A stretch of 64,000 bases of DNA from Membranipora membranacea (GCA_914767715.1 OU612070.1:26524025-26588024), one strand, 5' to 3'; positions 22,131 through 35,600 are shown, counted from the stretch's first letter. Notes: generated by a model from the sequence alone, not told the origin. Numbers and translations: made by a program.

Positions 22131-25000
22131 AAATGTACAGCAAGAAAATACGTTCTTCCGCAGTTTTAATAATTTGCTGTTTGTTTTTATTACTAACTAC
22201 TTTGCGTGATAAAATAGCTCACATCACGTGTGAATACTGCTGTATGAAAAATCATCAGAATGGTGCCCATGCAACATGACAGCATCCCTGATATTTCTCG
22301 GAGAATCCGGGAAGACCAAATCAGCAAAAAGTTGATGAAAATACTGAGAGGACACAGAAAAGTGCGACAATATGGAGACAACTCTATTCAAAGGTCAAAT
22401 ATATCATTAATGAAGATTCGACTCAATGTAGCGATACAATTAACACAGGTGCACCCTAGATCATTAGACAAGTCAATAGCTTCAAATATCTTATATTTAT
22501 GTATAGCCAATTTAAGCTGTTTTAATTTATTTTTTAAGAAACTGAATATTTAAAAGGAGACATATTATTTAGACTTTACAGCAGGTCACATGGTTTCTGG
22601 TAGTACATTTTATAGATTCACTTTGCACAAATATTGATTTCTGGTTATTTTCTCATAGTGACACAAAGTATTGACACTCTCAAATAAATAATTTATCCTT
22701 TATCCCCTGGATAGCAGTGTTTTTATAAAAAAAAACATGAAGCATTAAAATAGTCAATATTCTCATGATCGCGATCAAGTGTTAGGGAGGTCCGGGTAGC
22801 AGTTCTGGGAGGAGGAGAGACAGCAGTAGGTATACAGACAGATCTGGGTACGCTGAATTTATTGGTTTTAAAATATTTGAGCTTGTTTTACTTCATTTTG
22901 GAACCTATTAACACTCTGTGCCTGATTGTATGAATTATGACATGTCTTTACTAAAAGCAGTCATCCAAAAAAGTGCAAGGCAAAATGCTAGAGAAAGATA
23001 TCGAAGGAAGACCAAGACAGAATTTGTCGACAACTTTGAAGCTTTTGATCTGAGATAAAACAGAAGTTATTTTATGAGAGAATGGTAGTCCAGAAAGACA
23101 CTAATAGGTGTAGGAGAAGTCCGTATTGAAGCAATTATTTGGTGATTCAGATTTTGCATAACCCATCTGTTAAGAGCTCATACCAGTGTGCCAGCAGTTA
23201 TCCTGGCGATTCTTGTCATTTCAAGATCCTGAATCACAACAGAAGAGATACTAGCATGGAAATCCAAGTGAGCAAGCTACCAACCAGGCCTGGAACCGCA
23301 CGAACGCAAAAAGAAGCCGCATGAACACAGTTCATGATGTTCCTCGATAAACAACAAGAATTTGCACCTTGGGAATTAAAAAAAAACAAAAAATAAGAGC
23401 TTGGGGAAACTTGAATTTTCACTTCACCAGAGTTGTCTACTATACTCAAAAAAAAGGAAGGTTGGCAAGTTACATGACCAATAGTTATTCTTGTTTTCGG
23501 AGGTTAAGAAAAGATGAATACCAAGACATACAAAAGTATATACATTGCATCAACAGCAAACATCCCTGCAGCTTTTTGAAGAAGAAGAATTGAATAAAAG
23601 CGATGGTGTTCCATGTGCACAAACCTCACTAGGACAATGTGCACAGTATAGGGCTAATTGAGTAATAGTGACATAAATTTTATATCGGTATGAATTGGAT
23701 TAGATTCTTGTGAATTCAGAGGTACTCAGTATCCCATGCAATAAAATATGTTATTTTCATATTTCCATATTCATATTCCTATTTCATTTTCCGTAAATTT
23801 CATATATTTCACATATTTCATACATTTCATATATTATATATACATTTCATATTTCCATACCTGCTGGTTTTGATGCACAACTACTTTGCGCGATAAAATA
23901 CAATCTCGCATCACAATGGTGAGAGGTGAAAACCCTGCTGGAACACGACATTTCAGAATGGTGCCCATCGAACATGAAGCCATATCCATAATGAATCTGC
24001 TTAAAGATACATGTCAGCATTCCTAATATTTCTCGGAGAATCCAAGAAGACAAATAAATGGGAAAAAGATTATATCAATGCAGAGAGGTGCTGCAATATG
24101 GAGACAACTCACTTAAAGGGACAGGCAACCATTCGTAAAGATTAGACAAGTCAAAGTCCATTCATTTTTTCAGGAAATTAGGAAGTTGAATCTTTCAAAA
24201 AGGAGACTTTGCCAATCACTTAGACTTCACAGCATGTTACATAGTCTCTGGTAGTAAACTTTATAGATTCACTTTGTGCAATTATTGCAGCAGCACCCTG
24301 TTGCAAGGCAGTACTCAAAAACAATTTTGCACAAATAAAACTTATTTTTTTATCCTCTGGAAAGCAGCGTTAATTACCATAAAAAGCTTGAAACATTAAA
24401 ATTCTCCAGTTTCACACGATCGTGAACAAGCGTTAGAGGTCACTGTAGTAGTGCTGGGAGGAGGAGAGACAACATCAGGTCGCACTCTGATCTTGATTAT
24501 TTGAATCATGACATACTGTGTATCCTGAGATACTGTCAGAATACATGTAAATACTTTATTATACATTTATTCAAATCTGTTCAATAAATTGCAACAATGA
24601 AAGAGAGATAAATATTACTCATTTATAGAAAATTTTGTATTGATATCAAATTTATTTTATAGTTATTTTATTCATATTAAGCCGCTTTTAAACTGGGCGT
24701 AATTGCAAGGCCAATACTGAGCAGAAAATTGTTGGGCTGCTGAAACGTTGTCTTTCATGCAACAATCTAGGCATTGAGCCAAATATGACAGATCTGTTCT
24801 TACACAAGCCCCATGCCAAGCAAGAGATTCCCATCGGTGAGGAACTCACAACAGTGTGCTGGCAGTTATCCTGGCAACTCTTGTCATTTTAAAATCCTGA
24901 ATCACCATATACTTTGAGAAGAGAGATTAGCATGGAAATCCAAGTGAGCGCGCTACCAACCAGGTCTGGACCCGCACTGCAGATGCCCTGAGGAACCATG
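21900..25000. repeat. ~1.7-kb tandem duplication
   Basis: Four successive blocks recur with a nearly constant offset of 1.66-1.73 kb: 21900/23625, 22195/23877 (actactttgcgYgataaaata), 22565/24222 (tttatagattcactttg) and 23150/24825 (cagttatcctggc). The order is kept, so this is one diverged tandem duplication and not scattered insertions. A further part (23310-23530) recurs alone at 29490-29725, showing that the unit contains dispersed repeats. Confidence 0.6.
23752..23860. repeat. Low-complexity TTTCATA-rich tract
   Basis: Degenerate tandem tttcata/tttccat units. Confidence 0.7.
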
Positions 25001-25575
25001 TAAGAGAGCATATAGCCTCAGTTCCCAGAGTGAAATCACATTATGGTAGAGCCACATCCAAGATAGATTATGTTGATGGAATGCTTACAATGAAAAAGAT
25101 CATCATTTGTATATGACGCCGAGCACTGCTGCTGGATATGATTGTGTATTGGAATATGTGTACTATGATATTATTAACAATAAAACTAACTTATCTTTTC
25201 ACTAAACACAGTTGGACCTCTGTGATTTACATTTTAGAGCATATCAACGGAAAAATGATACACAAAACACAGACCCAACCATCCTTGTTGTTTCAAGACC
25301 TGGAAAATGTATTCTCCCTCCAAACCAAAATTTCCTCCGCATTCTACAAAAGAAAATTGAGCACGTACAACCTGACAGCAATCGTACATCGCACCAATAA
25401 AGTTTAATGTTCTGAAGTTTGCAGTGGCAGGTCAGGCGATGATATAGCCTCAGCTCTCATTACAAACCTGGAACGAATTAAAGCAGATCATCCGGAGGCA
25501 AAAAGTCGAACATGACAATGCTTCCGATGTTGAGGCTAAGAAATGGTCAGCCAAAGCCGCTATCAAAACATAAGC
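25000..25575 (+). pseudogene. Decayed transposase-like gene (PRVxSHY family)
   Basis: Fragments in shifting frames match a transposon-encoded protein common in cnidarian and insect genomes. They are HIASVPRVKSHYGRATSK then DYVDGMLTMKK (from 24996), YDIINNKTNLSFH and QLDLCDLHFRAYQ (to 25250), SSAFYKRKLSTYNLTAIVH (about 25335-25400), and SGRSGDDIASALITNLERI then ADHPEA (to 25500). The last two resemble the RNase H-like part ('FYKRKLxxYNLT', 'SGRGGNxIASAL'). Stops and frame changes show it is dead. The relic at 3236 carries motifs that may belong to the same broad group. Confidence 0.6.
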
Positions 25576-27589
25576 TCCACACATCTTAAATTAAGATGAT
25601 GAATGAGAAGGGGACAGACATCTCCAGCCTCCTCCGAATTATACAAAAGGGTGACCATGTGTACATGGAATTACTATGTAAAAAATACATGAACTAACAA
25701 TAAAGACAGATAAAAATAATCCGTTATACAAGATACTTTGACGCGTGTTCCAATTCTTTCTTAAATTCATGACTTTATTTGTATAATTGGAGGGCTGTGT
25801 TCCTGCATGACACTATTTGTATTATTGTTGTTTTGCTCAAAATTACTATTATTATTCTGTTGCCCTGTTACATTATATCTCAGTGTGCTGAGAGTCTTTT
25901 ATAAACTAATGTTAAATAAAAACAAAACCTCCCCTAAATTCTTACTCTCATTCAAGTCGCGTCATTATGAATACTGGCTTTGCTTGAGAAAAATCAAAAG
26001 AGAACCAAAACGACGACCCAGGCTAAAAAGCTAAGACGTAGGAAGTCACATTCAAGTAGAAGTGTCAGGGGCAACAGTAACATTGCTGGAAGACAGGAGC
26101 AGTCATAGATGGTGGATCGGAGTAAGGTTATGTAAGTGGTGTCAAAATATTTGAACTTTCGCTTCAAATAGAAACCACAAGCACTTGGTTTCTGACTCTT
26201 TAAATAGTCGAAATCCGAGCGATTGTCCGAATACATGTAAATATTTTATTATTCATTCATTAAGAACTCTTCAAAAAATTGCAAAAATTAATTCGAAAAA
26301 AAAAACTACTTATCAGGGCTGGAGAAGCGATAGATCCGGTTTGTTGAAATTGAATGACTGAGTTGACATAATTATTTATTATAATTTATTTGAAGCACAG
26401 TAACTTCAAACTGTTAATCAAACCTTAGTTATTTGTGTAATTATCCAACTTGCACTTCTTTTTATCTTGAAAGATCTCTGGAGAGAGAGAGAGAGAGAGT
26501 AACAAAATGAACAAACACACAAAAAACTACTAACTCAGATGTTGATGTTGATCAACTTCTTAGTGTTTGTATTGATGAGTTGGACTATGAACTCCACTTA
26601 TTCTTCTCTTACTTACCAAATTTATATTATGATGGTATTCTCATACACACTACAGCTCTGGCAATTTTTTTCTTTATTAATTTATTGTTGACTCATACCT
26701 ATATCACTGTAAGGCAGGTCAGAGACTCAAAAGTTGAGAACTCGGAACTGTTTAACTTGAGAAGAGAAGTGTCAGAATGAGGCTATACTACATCAACTTA
26801 AGTTGAACTGCTTTGGCTGTGCTCTTCGGCTCTAGGGATTGAAATTTTGTGTGAATAGTAATGAGAATCCCCCGATTGTGATTAAATGCAATGCTGTAGT
26901 AAGTGAGTGCCAAACACATACCTCACGCTAAATCAATTCAAGGTTTCTCCAAAAGATTATACAGTTTCTCCTTTAGTGATGATCAATCAGGATATAAGAT
27001 CCCAACTTCGACCAGGATATGTGGAAAAGAAAAGGTGAGTAATTTTAAAAAAAGAAAAATATATGACACAATTAACAGCACACCACATACACTGATCATT
27101 TGAGTAAAAACTCTGGTGCAGACGGATCACTGCAAATGGAAAATAAAATCAGAGATTCATCCGAATCCAACTGTCAGCAAATCATTGCCTGCTTCCAAAT
27201 CCACCCATCCACATCAGCTTGCCGCTTCCTGATTCTTCCTCGGCAACAGAAAGACACAACAAATAATATATAAACTTAATATATGTTAGCCCATAGGTCA
27301 GAAGGGAAATATCATAAAAATTATCAGTCAGATTTATGACAAAAATGGTCAATACACAGCACGCAGAGATATTCATCACAATATAGGATGCCTAAAGCTG
27401 AAATAATACATTCCTCCAAAAAAATCAGATAAAGTGGACATACTCTTATGGTCTTAACACACTTGGAGGTTGTGTAGTGGAGCGGCTGCGGATCCGCTCT
27501 TTAAACATTGTCAAATGGGAATTGTTAATTATGTAAATATTTTGGTCACGTGGTACAAACTTGTCATGTGATTCATTCGTGGCAAAACA
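25576..27589. other. Repeat-rich intergenic DNA
   Basis: Includes a (GA)n tract at 26481-26499 and a 70-bp segment at 26225-26300 that recurs at 24535-24620 (atacatgtaaata...ttattatNcattNatt). No gene recognised. Confidence 0.45.
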
Positions 27590-28510
27590 ATGGCATACTT
27601 CAGGAAGAGAAAGGTTGCTTGTGCTGTTGCCTTGGCTGCTGCAGTTGCTGAGAACGATGAGGAGGCAGCAATTAAGGTCAAAAGGAGGTGGTGGTACACC
27701 CAGTACAGAGAAGAAAGTAACAACTGGTATAGGCTGACTCAACGACTAAGACAGGACTTCTCTGATTTGTACTGTAGGACCTCGCTTTTCTACTACACAT
27801 TTTGATACTCTTCTTACATTGCTACGTCCCTTTATAACAAAACAGAACATTCACTTCAGCCCATTACCATACATAAAGACGGTAATGCTGGTCACATCTA
27901 TGTACCCTTACATGGTTGGTTTGTCATAGATATGGGGGTACCATTTAAGTGAGAAATAATATATGATGTCATACATTGCTCGTAGGAGTGTCAACGATAA
28001 GTCAGATTGTGTTGGAGGTCTGTGGTGCCATAGTTAATGAGCTTTTGGGTAAGTTTGTGTGTACGCCCAATTCACCTCAGCAATGGAAGAATGTGGCAGA
28101 AGAATTTTCTGACCTTTGTTTCCATGTAATTCTTTGTGATGCAAGTACACATGGTTACTGCTGTTACTGGACAGAAGTGGAAGGTATGAGGGAAGGTAAT
28201 GAAATTGCCTCATGGAACATTCTCTCTCTCACATCATTTCTCTTTTCAGGTGTACCAGACCCACTGAACTACACTCTGCTGAAAAGAGGCATTTGCCCTC
28301 AAACTTTATCTGCTGAGGGCATACCCGGGGGAGCTGGCAAACGAGCAGCGCATGTTCAATTATCGGCTGTCAAGGGCTGGAAGAACAATTGAGAACACCT
28401 TCGGGATAGCAATGCGGAGGTTTGGTGTTCTTAAATCAGGACTTGACATGGACCCTGCTAATGCAAGGGTCCGATATGTGACAATCCAACAGTTGATTAC
28501 CCTGACTTGA
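27590..28510 (+). pseudogene. PIF/Harbinger transposase relic
   Basis: Three blocks resemble HARBI1-like DDE transposases. The N-terminal block (27590-27730) starts MAYFRKRKVACAV and has RRWWYTQYREESNNWYRL. The second block (27976-28115) reads LVGVSTISQIVLEVCGAI and NSPQQWKNVAEEF, the helix before the first catalytic Asp. The C-terminal block (about 28285-28510) reads FALKLYLLRAYPGELANEQR then MFNYRLSRAGRTIENTFGIA, with the catalytic-Glu region (RxxIENxFG). The Asp-containing centre is deleted, a 170-bp gap separates the first two blocks, and they are in different frames, so it is inactive. Terminal repeats were not located. Confidence 0.75.
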
Positions 28511-30220
28511 CAGTAAGGCAGTAAGAGTTGTTGATTATATGGATTTCTTCAAACTGTCGAGCATCTTTCAACTTGTTTAAATCATTGACAATCAATAGCA
28601 GTGATTGGACAACTCAAAAGTATGCATGATGTTATGTATTTGTGATGTCACCATGGATGGAGGGTGTTACATAAAATCAAGGATCGAAGATTACAATTAC
28701 ATGTAAATTGACAGAGTTAGTTATGTTATTAGTTCTTTCTAGTACATGTGTAGATTGACTCCTGACAGTGACTTAAATTGTTTATCTTTCCTTTATTTGT
28801 TAGTGATTTTGTATGTTCGAGATCGGAACATGTTTTAAAGCATTATTATTTTAGTTTGGTATTTTATGAATGCAGTTTATAGTTGCTTCCCCCTTGGTTG
28901 TTTTCATCAATCAATCCCACAATGCATTTCTCTTTATTTCCCCATCCCAGTCAAGTTGTCAATGGATGCCATTGTGAAAGTCCCAGCAATACAATACTCA
29001 AACTCAGAATAGAACATCTTTTGGACACAGATACACTCCATCTCTAGATAAATGACCACCCATGCAACATGGAGGATAAACCTAAATACAACTCTTCTCT
29101 AGACAAAGCTCTGAGCAGAATCTTTCTCTCAGTAGATGGTGAAGTGCTGCATTTGGTATCTAAGGGCACCACAGCAAAAGAGGCCAGGAATAAATGACAG
29201 GCAAATTTTGAACATGACACATTGACAAACCGTATATTATGTTCCTCAAGAATTTGTGTCTTCAATCTCTCATATGCGAAAACACTTCAATTGAGAGTTA
29301 CCTTAATCATATGAAGAGTATAATTGATAAAATTTCTGACAGTATCGGCCTGTCTCAGAGAAGGACTAGGTAGTCACCCTCCTCGATAGCTATAGTAAGA
29401 AAGTGAGGGCTTTAGAACCTGAGACAGATTTGGAACTGATTCACCAAATATCAGCAGGCCCGAGCACTAGTTCCACTTTTAATAAAGAAAACATAAGCAA
29501 AAAGAAGCCATTTGAACACAGTTCATTATGCTCCTAGAAAACAACAACTTGCACCTTCGAAAATAAAACGACACAGCTATCAGCTTCCATGCTTAGAAAA
29601 AAACTGGACTATTCATCTCCCCAGCGTTGTCACCTGAACTTTATAAATTGAAGGTCTGCAAGTTCTATAACCAGTGGTTCACCTAGTTGTCAGAGGTTAA
29701 GCAAGGATTAATACCATGAACCAAAAGTACTTTTTTTGCATCAAACAGCAAAATTCCCTGCAGCAGAAAAAATAAAATAAATGTGATGCTGTAACATGTC
29801 CTACAAGATACACGAGAACAGGCAATTATCAACAAATAATTAGAAAAAAAAACACTCGTAACCACAACCAAGAAGTATGCGTGGGAAAAGCCACAGACAT
29901 AGGCGCTGTATTAGGGAGGATGACGTGACCTAACATATTATATGCTCAAACCTGACAGACAAGCAGCACAGGTTTAAAAGGAATCTCAATACATCTACAC
30001 AACTACAACTTATTGCACAAAACGCTGCCAAGGCCGTGGATAAGAAAAGCTTCGATTTTAGCAAAAAAATGTTTGAGAAAATTCCACACAAATTACACTC
30101 TTATAAAATCTTTTGCTACTGTTTCCACCACACATGTATTGGCTGGATGTGTATGTATGTATGTATGTATTGTCTTGTAGGTATGATGATGTATTGTATT
30201 GTCATGTATATATACATGAA
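28511..30220. other. Intergenic with a dispersed repeat
   Basis: 29490-29725 is a copy of the repeat at 23310-23530 (shared agaagcc...gaacacagttcat and gttgtc landmarks). A (GTAT)n tract lies at 30148-30170. No gene recognised. Confidence 0.45.
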
Positions 30221-30223
30221 GCC

Positions 30224-30547
30224 TAGCCAATGAGTGTTGACTGAGGGGGGTCTTTCAATTAGAAACAGCCAAATCGCAATCTTATCGCTCACTCAGTGAG
30301 TGAGCGATACCTGCTAGGGGTTTCACTTTCAGATCGCTCAGTCACTTGATGGAACTACATACATTCTGAGTGAGCGATTTTCTCTTATTGAAACACCAAC
30401 CAAGGGCAAGTGACTAGTGAGTGATAATTTTGAGCGAGGTGATAAAATAATGATAACTTGCTTTAGTAAAGGATCACTCTTTCTAATTGAAAGACCCCCC
30501 TGATTGACTGATCGGAGTGAATCAATCAGAGTCAACACATTGGCTTA
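30224..30547. mobile_element. MITE with aggggggtctttcaatt inverted ends
   Basis: A perfect 22-bp inverted repeat (aggggggtctttcaattaga and two more bases) occupies 30244-30265 and 30480-30501. Outside it agccaatg...tgttgact is also inverted (30224-30242 and 30530-30547), the right side having about 25 extra bases. The interior holds a near-perfect 27-bp palindrome, tatcgctcactca-g-tgagtgagcgata (30283-30309). No coding frame. A partial inverted relative sits at 33030-33165 inside intron 2 of NHL gene A. Confidence 0.7.
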
Positions 30548-31339
30548 TCTCAGCAATACATCAGAGCAGATAATTTAAAATCTGACATGAAAATAACACA
30601 AAACAATACCTGACAAAGAGGAGACCATGAAGAAACTGTCTTTATCCAGTCTGTTCTGCTGTGCTTTGTGTTATTTTTTCCAAACTCGGCTCACTGTTTC
30701 AATTTGTAACATTTTATTCCATTGGCCTATTTCTGTTTTGGGATTGTACCCTCTTACTAACAACTGAGTTGTTGGGGCTACAACTCTCAACTTATTTTCA
30801 CTTTTCAGTTAAACCAGAAATGTATGGAAACATTGTTCCATTTTGGAATTCAACTTTTTAAGTGCTCAGATTGCTGAAATGGAGGTTTGTGTCATAAGGA
30901 TGAATGATGAGGTATTGCTGTCGTAGTCAGATTCAGACAACTCGGTTGGCAGTATCAACACCCCAAATTCTTGTTTTTTTTGTCATTACAAAAATTTATG
31001 CAGTTTGAATTGGCACTAAAAACCGTTGCTGACGAAGGATGTTGCAGAGCACTAAACTGCAAAACAGGTATTGGTTTGCTTATTTGACAGCAAACTTAAC
31101 TCTAACAAAACTCTATCAAAATGGGTGTTTGACAGGCAACTCTTGATCGCCAAATAAATATCAGATTGGTTTGTAACAGCAAACTTAACTCTGGCCCACT
31201 AAAACCTAAACCGTGTCCAAATAATTTGTATGCAAGTTGATGCCTATCAAGCAGTTGGTGGCTGTCAAAGTGTATACTGGATGCCTATTTCGGTGTTCGC
31301 TCGCAGCCACTCTGCAACCGGCAGCTACCAGATAGGTAT

Positions 31340-31784
31340 TTGGGATAAGCATTTACAAGAAAAATCCTCTTACCATACTTTACATTTTCGCAGATTGAAA
31401 AGCAGATTTTATGCATTGTCTAAGTTCGAATCTTGTTATCCGTCCAATGCTCAATGTGAGTATTTTGTGCAGTCTCTTATATTACCGATTTTATTATATA
31501 ATTCAGAAGTTTGGTTTAACTCTTGCACGGCCAAGGAGAGATCTCGATTATTATCTCCTTTTTTTACCTCATACAGCTGTGACATTCCTAATCTGATCTC
31601 GGACCGAATTCTTAGTACTGCAGTAAATTTTATTGATGACAAAGACCATTTTTTTAACAAACATTATGTTCCAGGTAAGAAAACATTTTTATCAGCTATG
31701 TGCCGCACAACTCGTTTTTTAAACAGTTTCATACCTTTCAGTATCAGACTCCTAAATTATAATGCCTTCTTACAGTCACTATAA
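31340..31784 (+). pseudogene. LINE reverse-transcriptase C-terminal relic
   Basis: The frame reads RRLKSRFYALSKF, then FVQSLILPILLYNSEVWF and ends QSL-TAA at 31782-31784. The 'SLIxPxLLYxSExW' block is the characteristic post-RT segment of CR1/Rex-like LINE ORF2. The open frame begins at 31230, but the part before 31340 is not recognisable. It is 5'-truncated with no catalytic domain; the frame itself is open. Confidence 0.6.
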
Positions 31785-32520
31785 TTTTGCTTCATCATTG
31801 ATGTCAAGGAATAAAACAATCTTTTCCTTTCTTTTCTTTACTTCTCTACAGTATTTTAAGACTCTTAAATGTCATATGCTGATCTAGAGATATCTGTTCA
31901 TGATAAGAGAGGAGACAACACAAACTGCAGCAGAGTTTTTGCGGTTGCTGTTGTTGTTTTTGTTGTTATTGTTGTGTTATTGTTGTGTGACAATTTAATC
32001 AAATTGATCTACTTTAGGGACCACAAGCAATTGACACAACCACTTGATTTTCGGTCTTCTTAAGCCTTCTCTCCAAAAGTTGGGCACAAACGTTCCTTTT
32101 TTAGTCTGACAAGTCATATTCAGCTAAGCGCAAAGCCACAGTGCAACTTTACCCTGCCTACATTTATTGATACAAAATTCAATATGACTGGGCCAAAATT
32201 GTGCTGCAACTTTTTTGCTTTCATTTGACATTTAAGTCTAGGAATCTGTTCTCCTGGTCATCGTTCTTGATAATTTTGTCTCTACTTTATTTTTTGTGAC
32301 ATCACTGTTTATATACTGTTACGTTAATGTAGCGTTTACAGAATAAAAGATCGAAGACAGTCCCGCACTGACAGTACCACATGTTAAGCCTAAATGTAGT
32401 GCACTCCATATTATCCTTCTGATATTACACAAGGGATATCCTAATCTTAATCTTGCACTCTCCCAATGTCATTGCAGACTGTTATTCTGGATACATTTTT
32501 ACTGTCCAATCTAAATATTG
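31785..32520. other. Intergenic upstream of the NHL array
   Basis: Contains a (TTG)-rich tract near 31935-31990. The part from about 32340 is partly conserved upstream of gene C (43295-43410), so it belongs to the duplicated promoter unit. Confidence 0.5.
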
Positions 32521-32635
32521 GATTATTGAGATAACAGCTTATCTCACTACTAACCTCATATGTACCTAGATATCATCACTTGGTAGAGGGAACTAAAAGG
32601 ACCGAGTCAGGCTTACACTTTCCTAAACAGCGAGA
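32521..32635 (+). promoter_or_regulatory. Promoter block of NHL gene A
   Basis: About 60 bp here is nearly identical to the block upstream of gene C, including gagataacagcttatctc (32528-32545), an inverted pair of GATA-factor-type motifs 108 bp before the ATG. The proximal part (atcacttggYagagg and the segment just before the ATG) is shared by all three genes. Confidence 0.55.
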
Positions 32636-35600
32636 ATGGCTCTCACCAGTATCTCATCAGTAATCTTAGCTGGTTTAATTTTGGTAAGTGTATTTCTATG
32701 TGTATTCTTTGTATTTCTTTAGGATTGAATAAACAATAATTGTTTTCTTTTACTCTCATTTTTCTACGAGACATGGCATCTGCTTGGTCAATTATACACT
32801 ATTTTCATAAAAAGTTTTGACACCAGCAACAATAAACTATGTTATGGTAATAAATATGAACTATTTCATGTTGTAGTGTTGTGCATATGGAGCGCCTTTT
32901 GCTAACGGGATTTCACAGAACATCACGTCAGATAATACTACTGGTGACTACAGGTAAGTCTGTAAGTCTGTTACTCAGGATGTCTTTCAGATCAACAAGA
33001 ATAAGCAATGCTTTACTAAAGCAAATTATCACATCACTCGAAATGATCACTTGCTTTCAATCAGACAAAATCGCTCCAAAATTGTTCACTCAGAACGTAT
33101 GAAGTTCTATAATGAGTGAGCGAATGAATGAGACCCTAGCAGGTATCATCACTCACAATAACGTAAACTTCCTAGATTTTTATTCTTGCGTTGATATTTC
33201 GCTCAACTGAATGTTAATCCGAGCAACTCCTTGTCACAGACATGCCTAATTTGGATACAATGATTTTAATGAACTACTACTATACCAGTTTAGCAATACA
33301 AATGTAGATCTCCTTCTATCCTTCTGCTGGCTAGTTTTTTTTATGTCTACCATAGAGGAGCAAAGTCAGGAAGGAATACCTCAAATTTTTTCAAACTTCC
33401 CGTTTAAAATAGTTCAACTTATGTGGCTGGCGTGGATTCACTCACCCTACTAACTTTATATATAGGCACCCACCAAAGCTAGCGAAAGTATATATTTTAT
33501 TTATGTTGTGATAAATTATTCAGCATTGTCAGTAGCATTCAGTCTAACTTTAGGTAAAGACGCATCAGCTAATATTGTCTGTTGAATATTATTGTAACAT
33601 TCAGGATAACCTCCGTCAAGATTTACCAGCTAGTATTATTGGTGCTGTCAATTTTGTTGTCACTGATTGCTGTGCCTTAATGCAACAAACGTAGCCCTTA
33701 GAGTTTATGCGATTGAACCAAGGGGTATATTATCCCGCAGTGAGAACCAAATTTTGATTCAATTTTGCAGAGTTGAAGCTCAATACAACAGAACATCTAT
33801 GATTTCTCCATTCGCAATCCGTCATCTAACCCCAGATGTGTATCGTGGTGAGGACTTCATGCTGGCTGCCTGGGGTAACGCCCTCATCTCAACTCGCATC
33901 AGCTTACCTGAGGTTTACTTTCTTACAGGCTCATTTGACAGTACAGGTTATCTTGAAGGCACAGGAACCCAGGCTAGATTCAGAGAGATATCAAGTTTCT
34001 TGCAGTTAGATGAAACTCGTGTAGCGGTTGTTGATAGGCAAAATTCATGCATTCGCATGCTGAATAGGCAAACAGGGGTAACCACACCCTTTGTAGGCCG
34101 ATGTGGTATTAGAAACTTCTCCGATGGAAAGGCCCTGGAAGCTATGTTTGACTTTCCCAATGACATTCTGTTTGACGAACGTAACCATGACAACCTTATC
34201 ATTCTTGATGACTATAACGATGCAATCAGACTGCTTGATACCAAAACCATGATGCTAAAAACTCTGTATCGTAGTGAGATAGATCTCTATCGCCCAAGAT
34301 ACGCCATTGTTGACAAAAAGAACCCTGACATCATGTATGTAACAATCATGAGAAGATTGGTGAAGTATTCTTTCGAAAAAAACGAGGTCACCATTCTCAC
34401 GGGCGCAGTTCCCTCCAACGATCAGAAATTAATTGTCTTTGACGGGCATCTCGATTCCGCCCGGTTCGGTTTTATGTTATCGGGAATCGCTCAAATTGAT
34501 GATCAGCTCCTAGTCGTATCGGACTACTGGAACGACAAAGTGAGAATAATCGACCTTCAAAACGAGCAGGTGTACAGTCTCTGTGAGGATGATGTCCTCC
34601 AGGTATTCGGTGTGGCCATGTATGAACAAACTCACATCTGCAGATATGTCAGACCCCACGCTGTAACCATCCTCGATAACAATCTATACATCGGAGAAAA
34701 CGGCAGAATCGTGATCATGTCCTGTAAGTGGCCGTTATTTCTATAATTCTAACATTAGATATACTGAGAGGATACCTGCTAGAAAGTGATAGCTTACCCT
34801 GTCAATTAATTCCCATATCATATTGTCTGAGAACCTTAACTTATATCAAGCATACGTCTGAAGATCTACGTCTTCAGGTTTGTTTTTCAACTTAATATGG
34901 AGATTATGGTGTTGCGTGAATAGGATTTTGAGTTTGTGTGGTTTTATCATGTCAAACCTGACCTGTATTTTGTGGCACTTAGTTTCAATCTTGGAGGGCG
35001 AAAAGAAGCCATTGATCGGGAGAAACGAAACAAGACATATGATAAGTGTCTGCAACGAAACTAGCATCAGTGCAACCATAGGAGTCTACGAATCATCTGC
35101 TAAAATTGTCATAGGTGACGGGAAAACTCTCGAGCTGCAACAAGGAGAGTTCAACTACACATACACTAATAAGGAAGGGGCCGTCTGCAGAGTCCGCATA
35201 TCTGTTACCCGTGAGTTTTATGATTACAACTATGTTCAGATAGACCTGTCTACTTTTTAGGTTAAAGTCTGATAAGATCAAGATTGCCAACCCATTCCAC
35301 ACCCTTTTGTAAACAAACTAACTCATGGCGATCAATTGGTGCTTCTGGACTATCAATTATCATTTGAAAAAACAGCTGTCCTAGCTATTCTTTCCTTGCC
35401 TTGTCAAACGGCCACTTTGACTGACTAAGAGGCGTTGTCGTTTCTTCAAACCCTGCAGTGTGTGAGCCCAAGCAACAGTTTAACAATGTCCCCATACTTT
35501 CCTCCACAGAAAAGGTAGAAATGGTATTGATGTCAATGCTTAACACATTGAATGTAGAATAATCTATGCTCTGTGTATATTATCTTCTGTAGAGGCAGTA

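Noticed and set aside
31869-32063. Short membrane-protein-like frame with VVVFVVIVVLLL
   Set aside because: Product of a ttg-rich low-complexity tract; no start context or homologue.
33667-33770. Start of the NHL protein at the upstream ATG-like codon in the same open frame
   Set aside because: The 104 nt before the acceptor at 33769-33770 are not conserved in genes B and C; the signal peptide and exon 2 join in phase at 33771.
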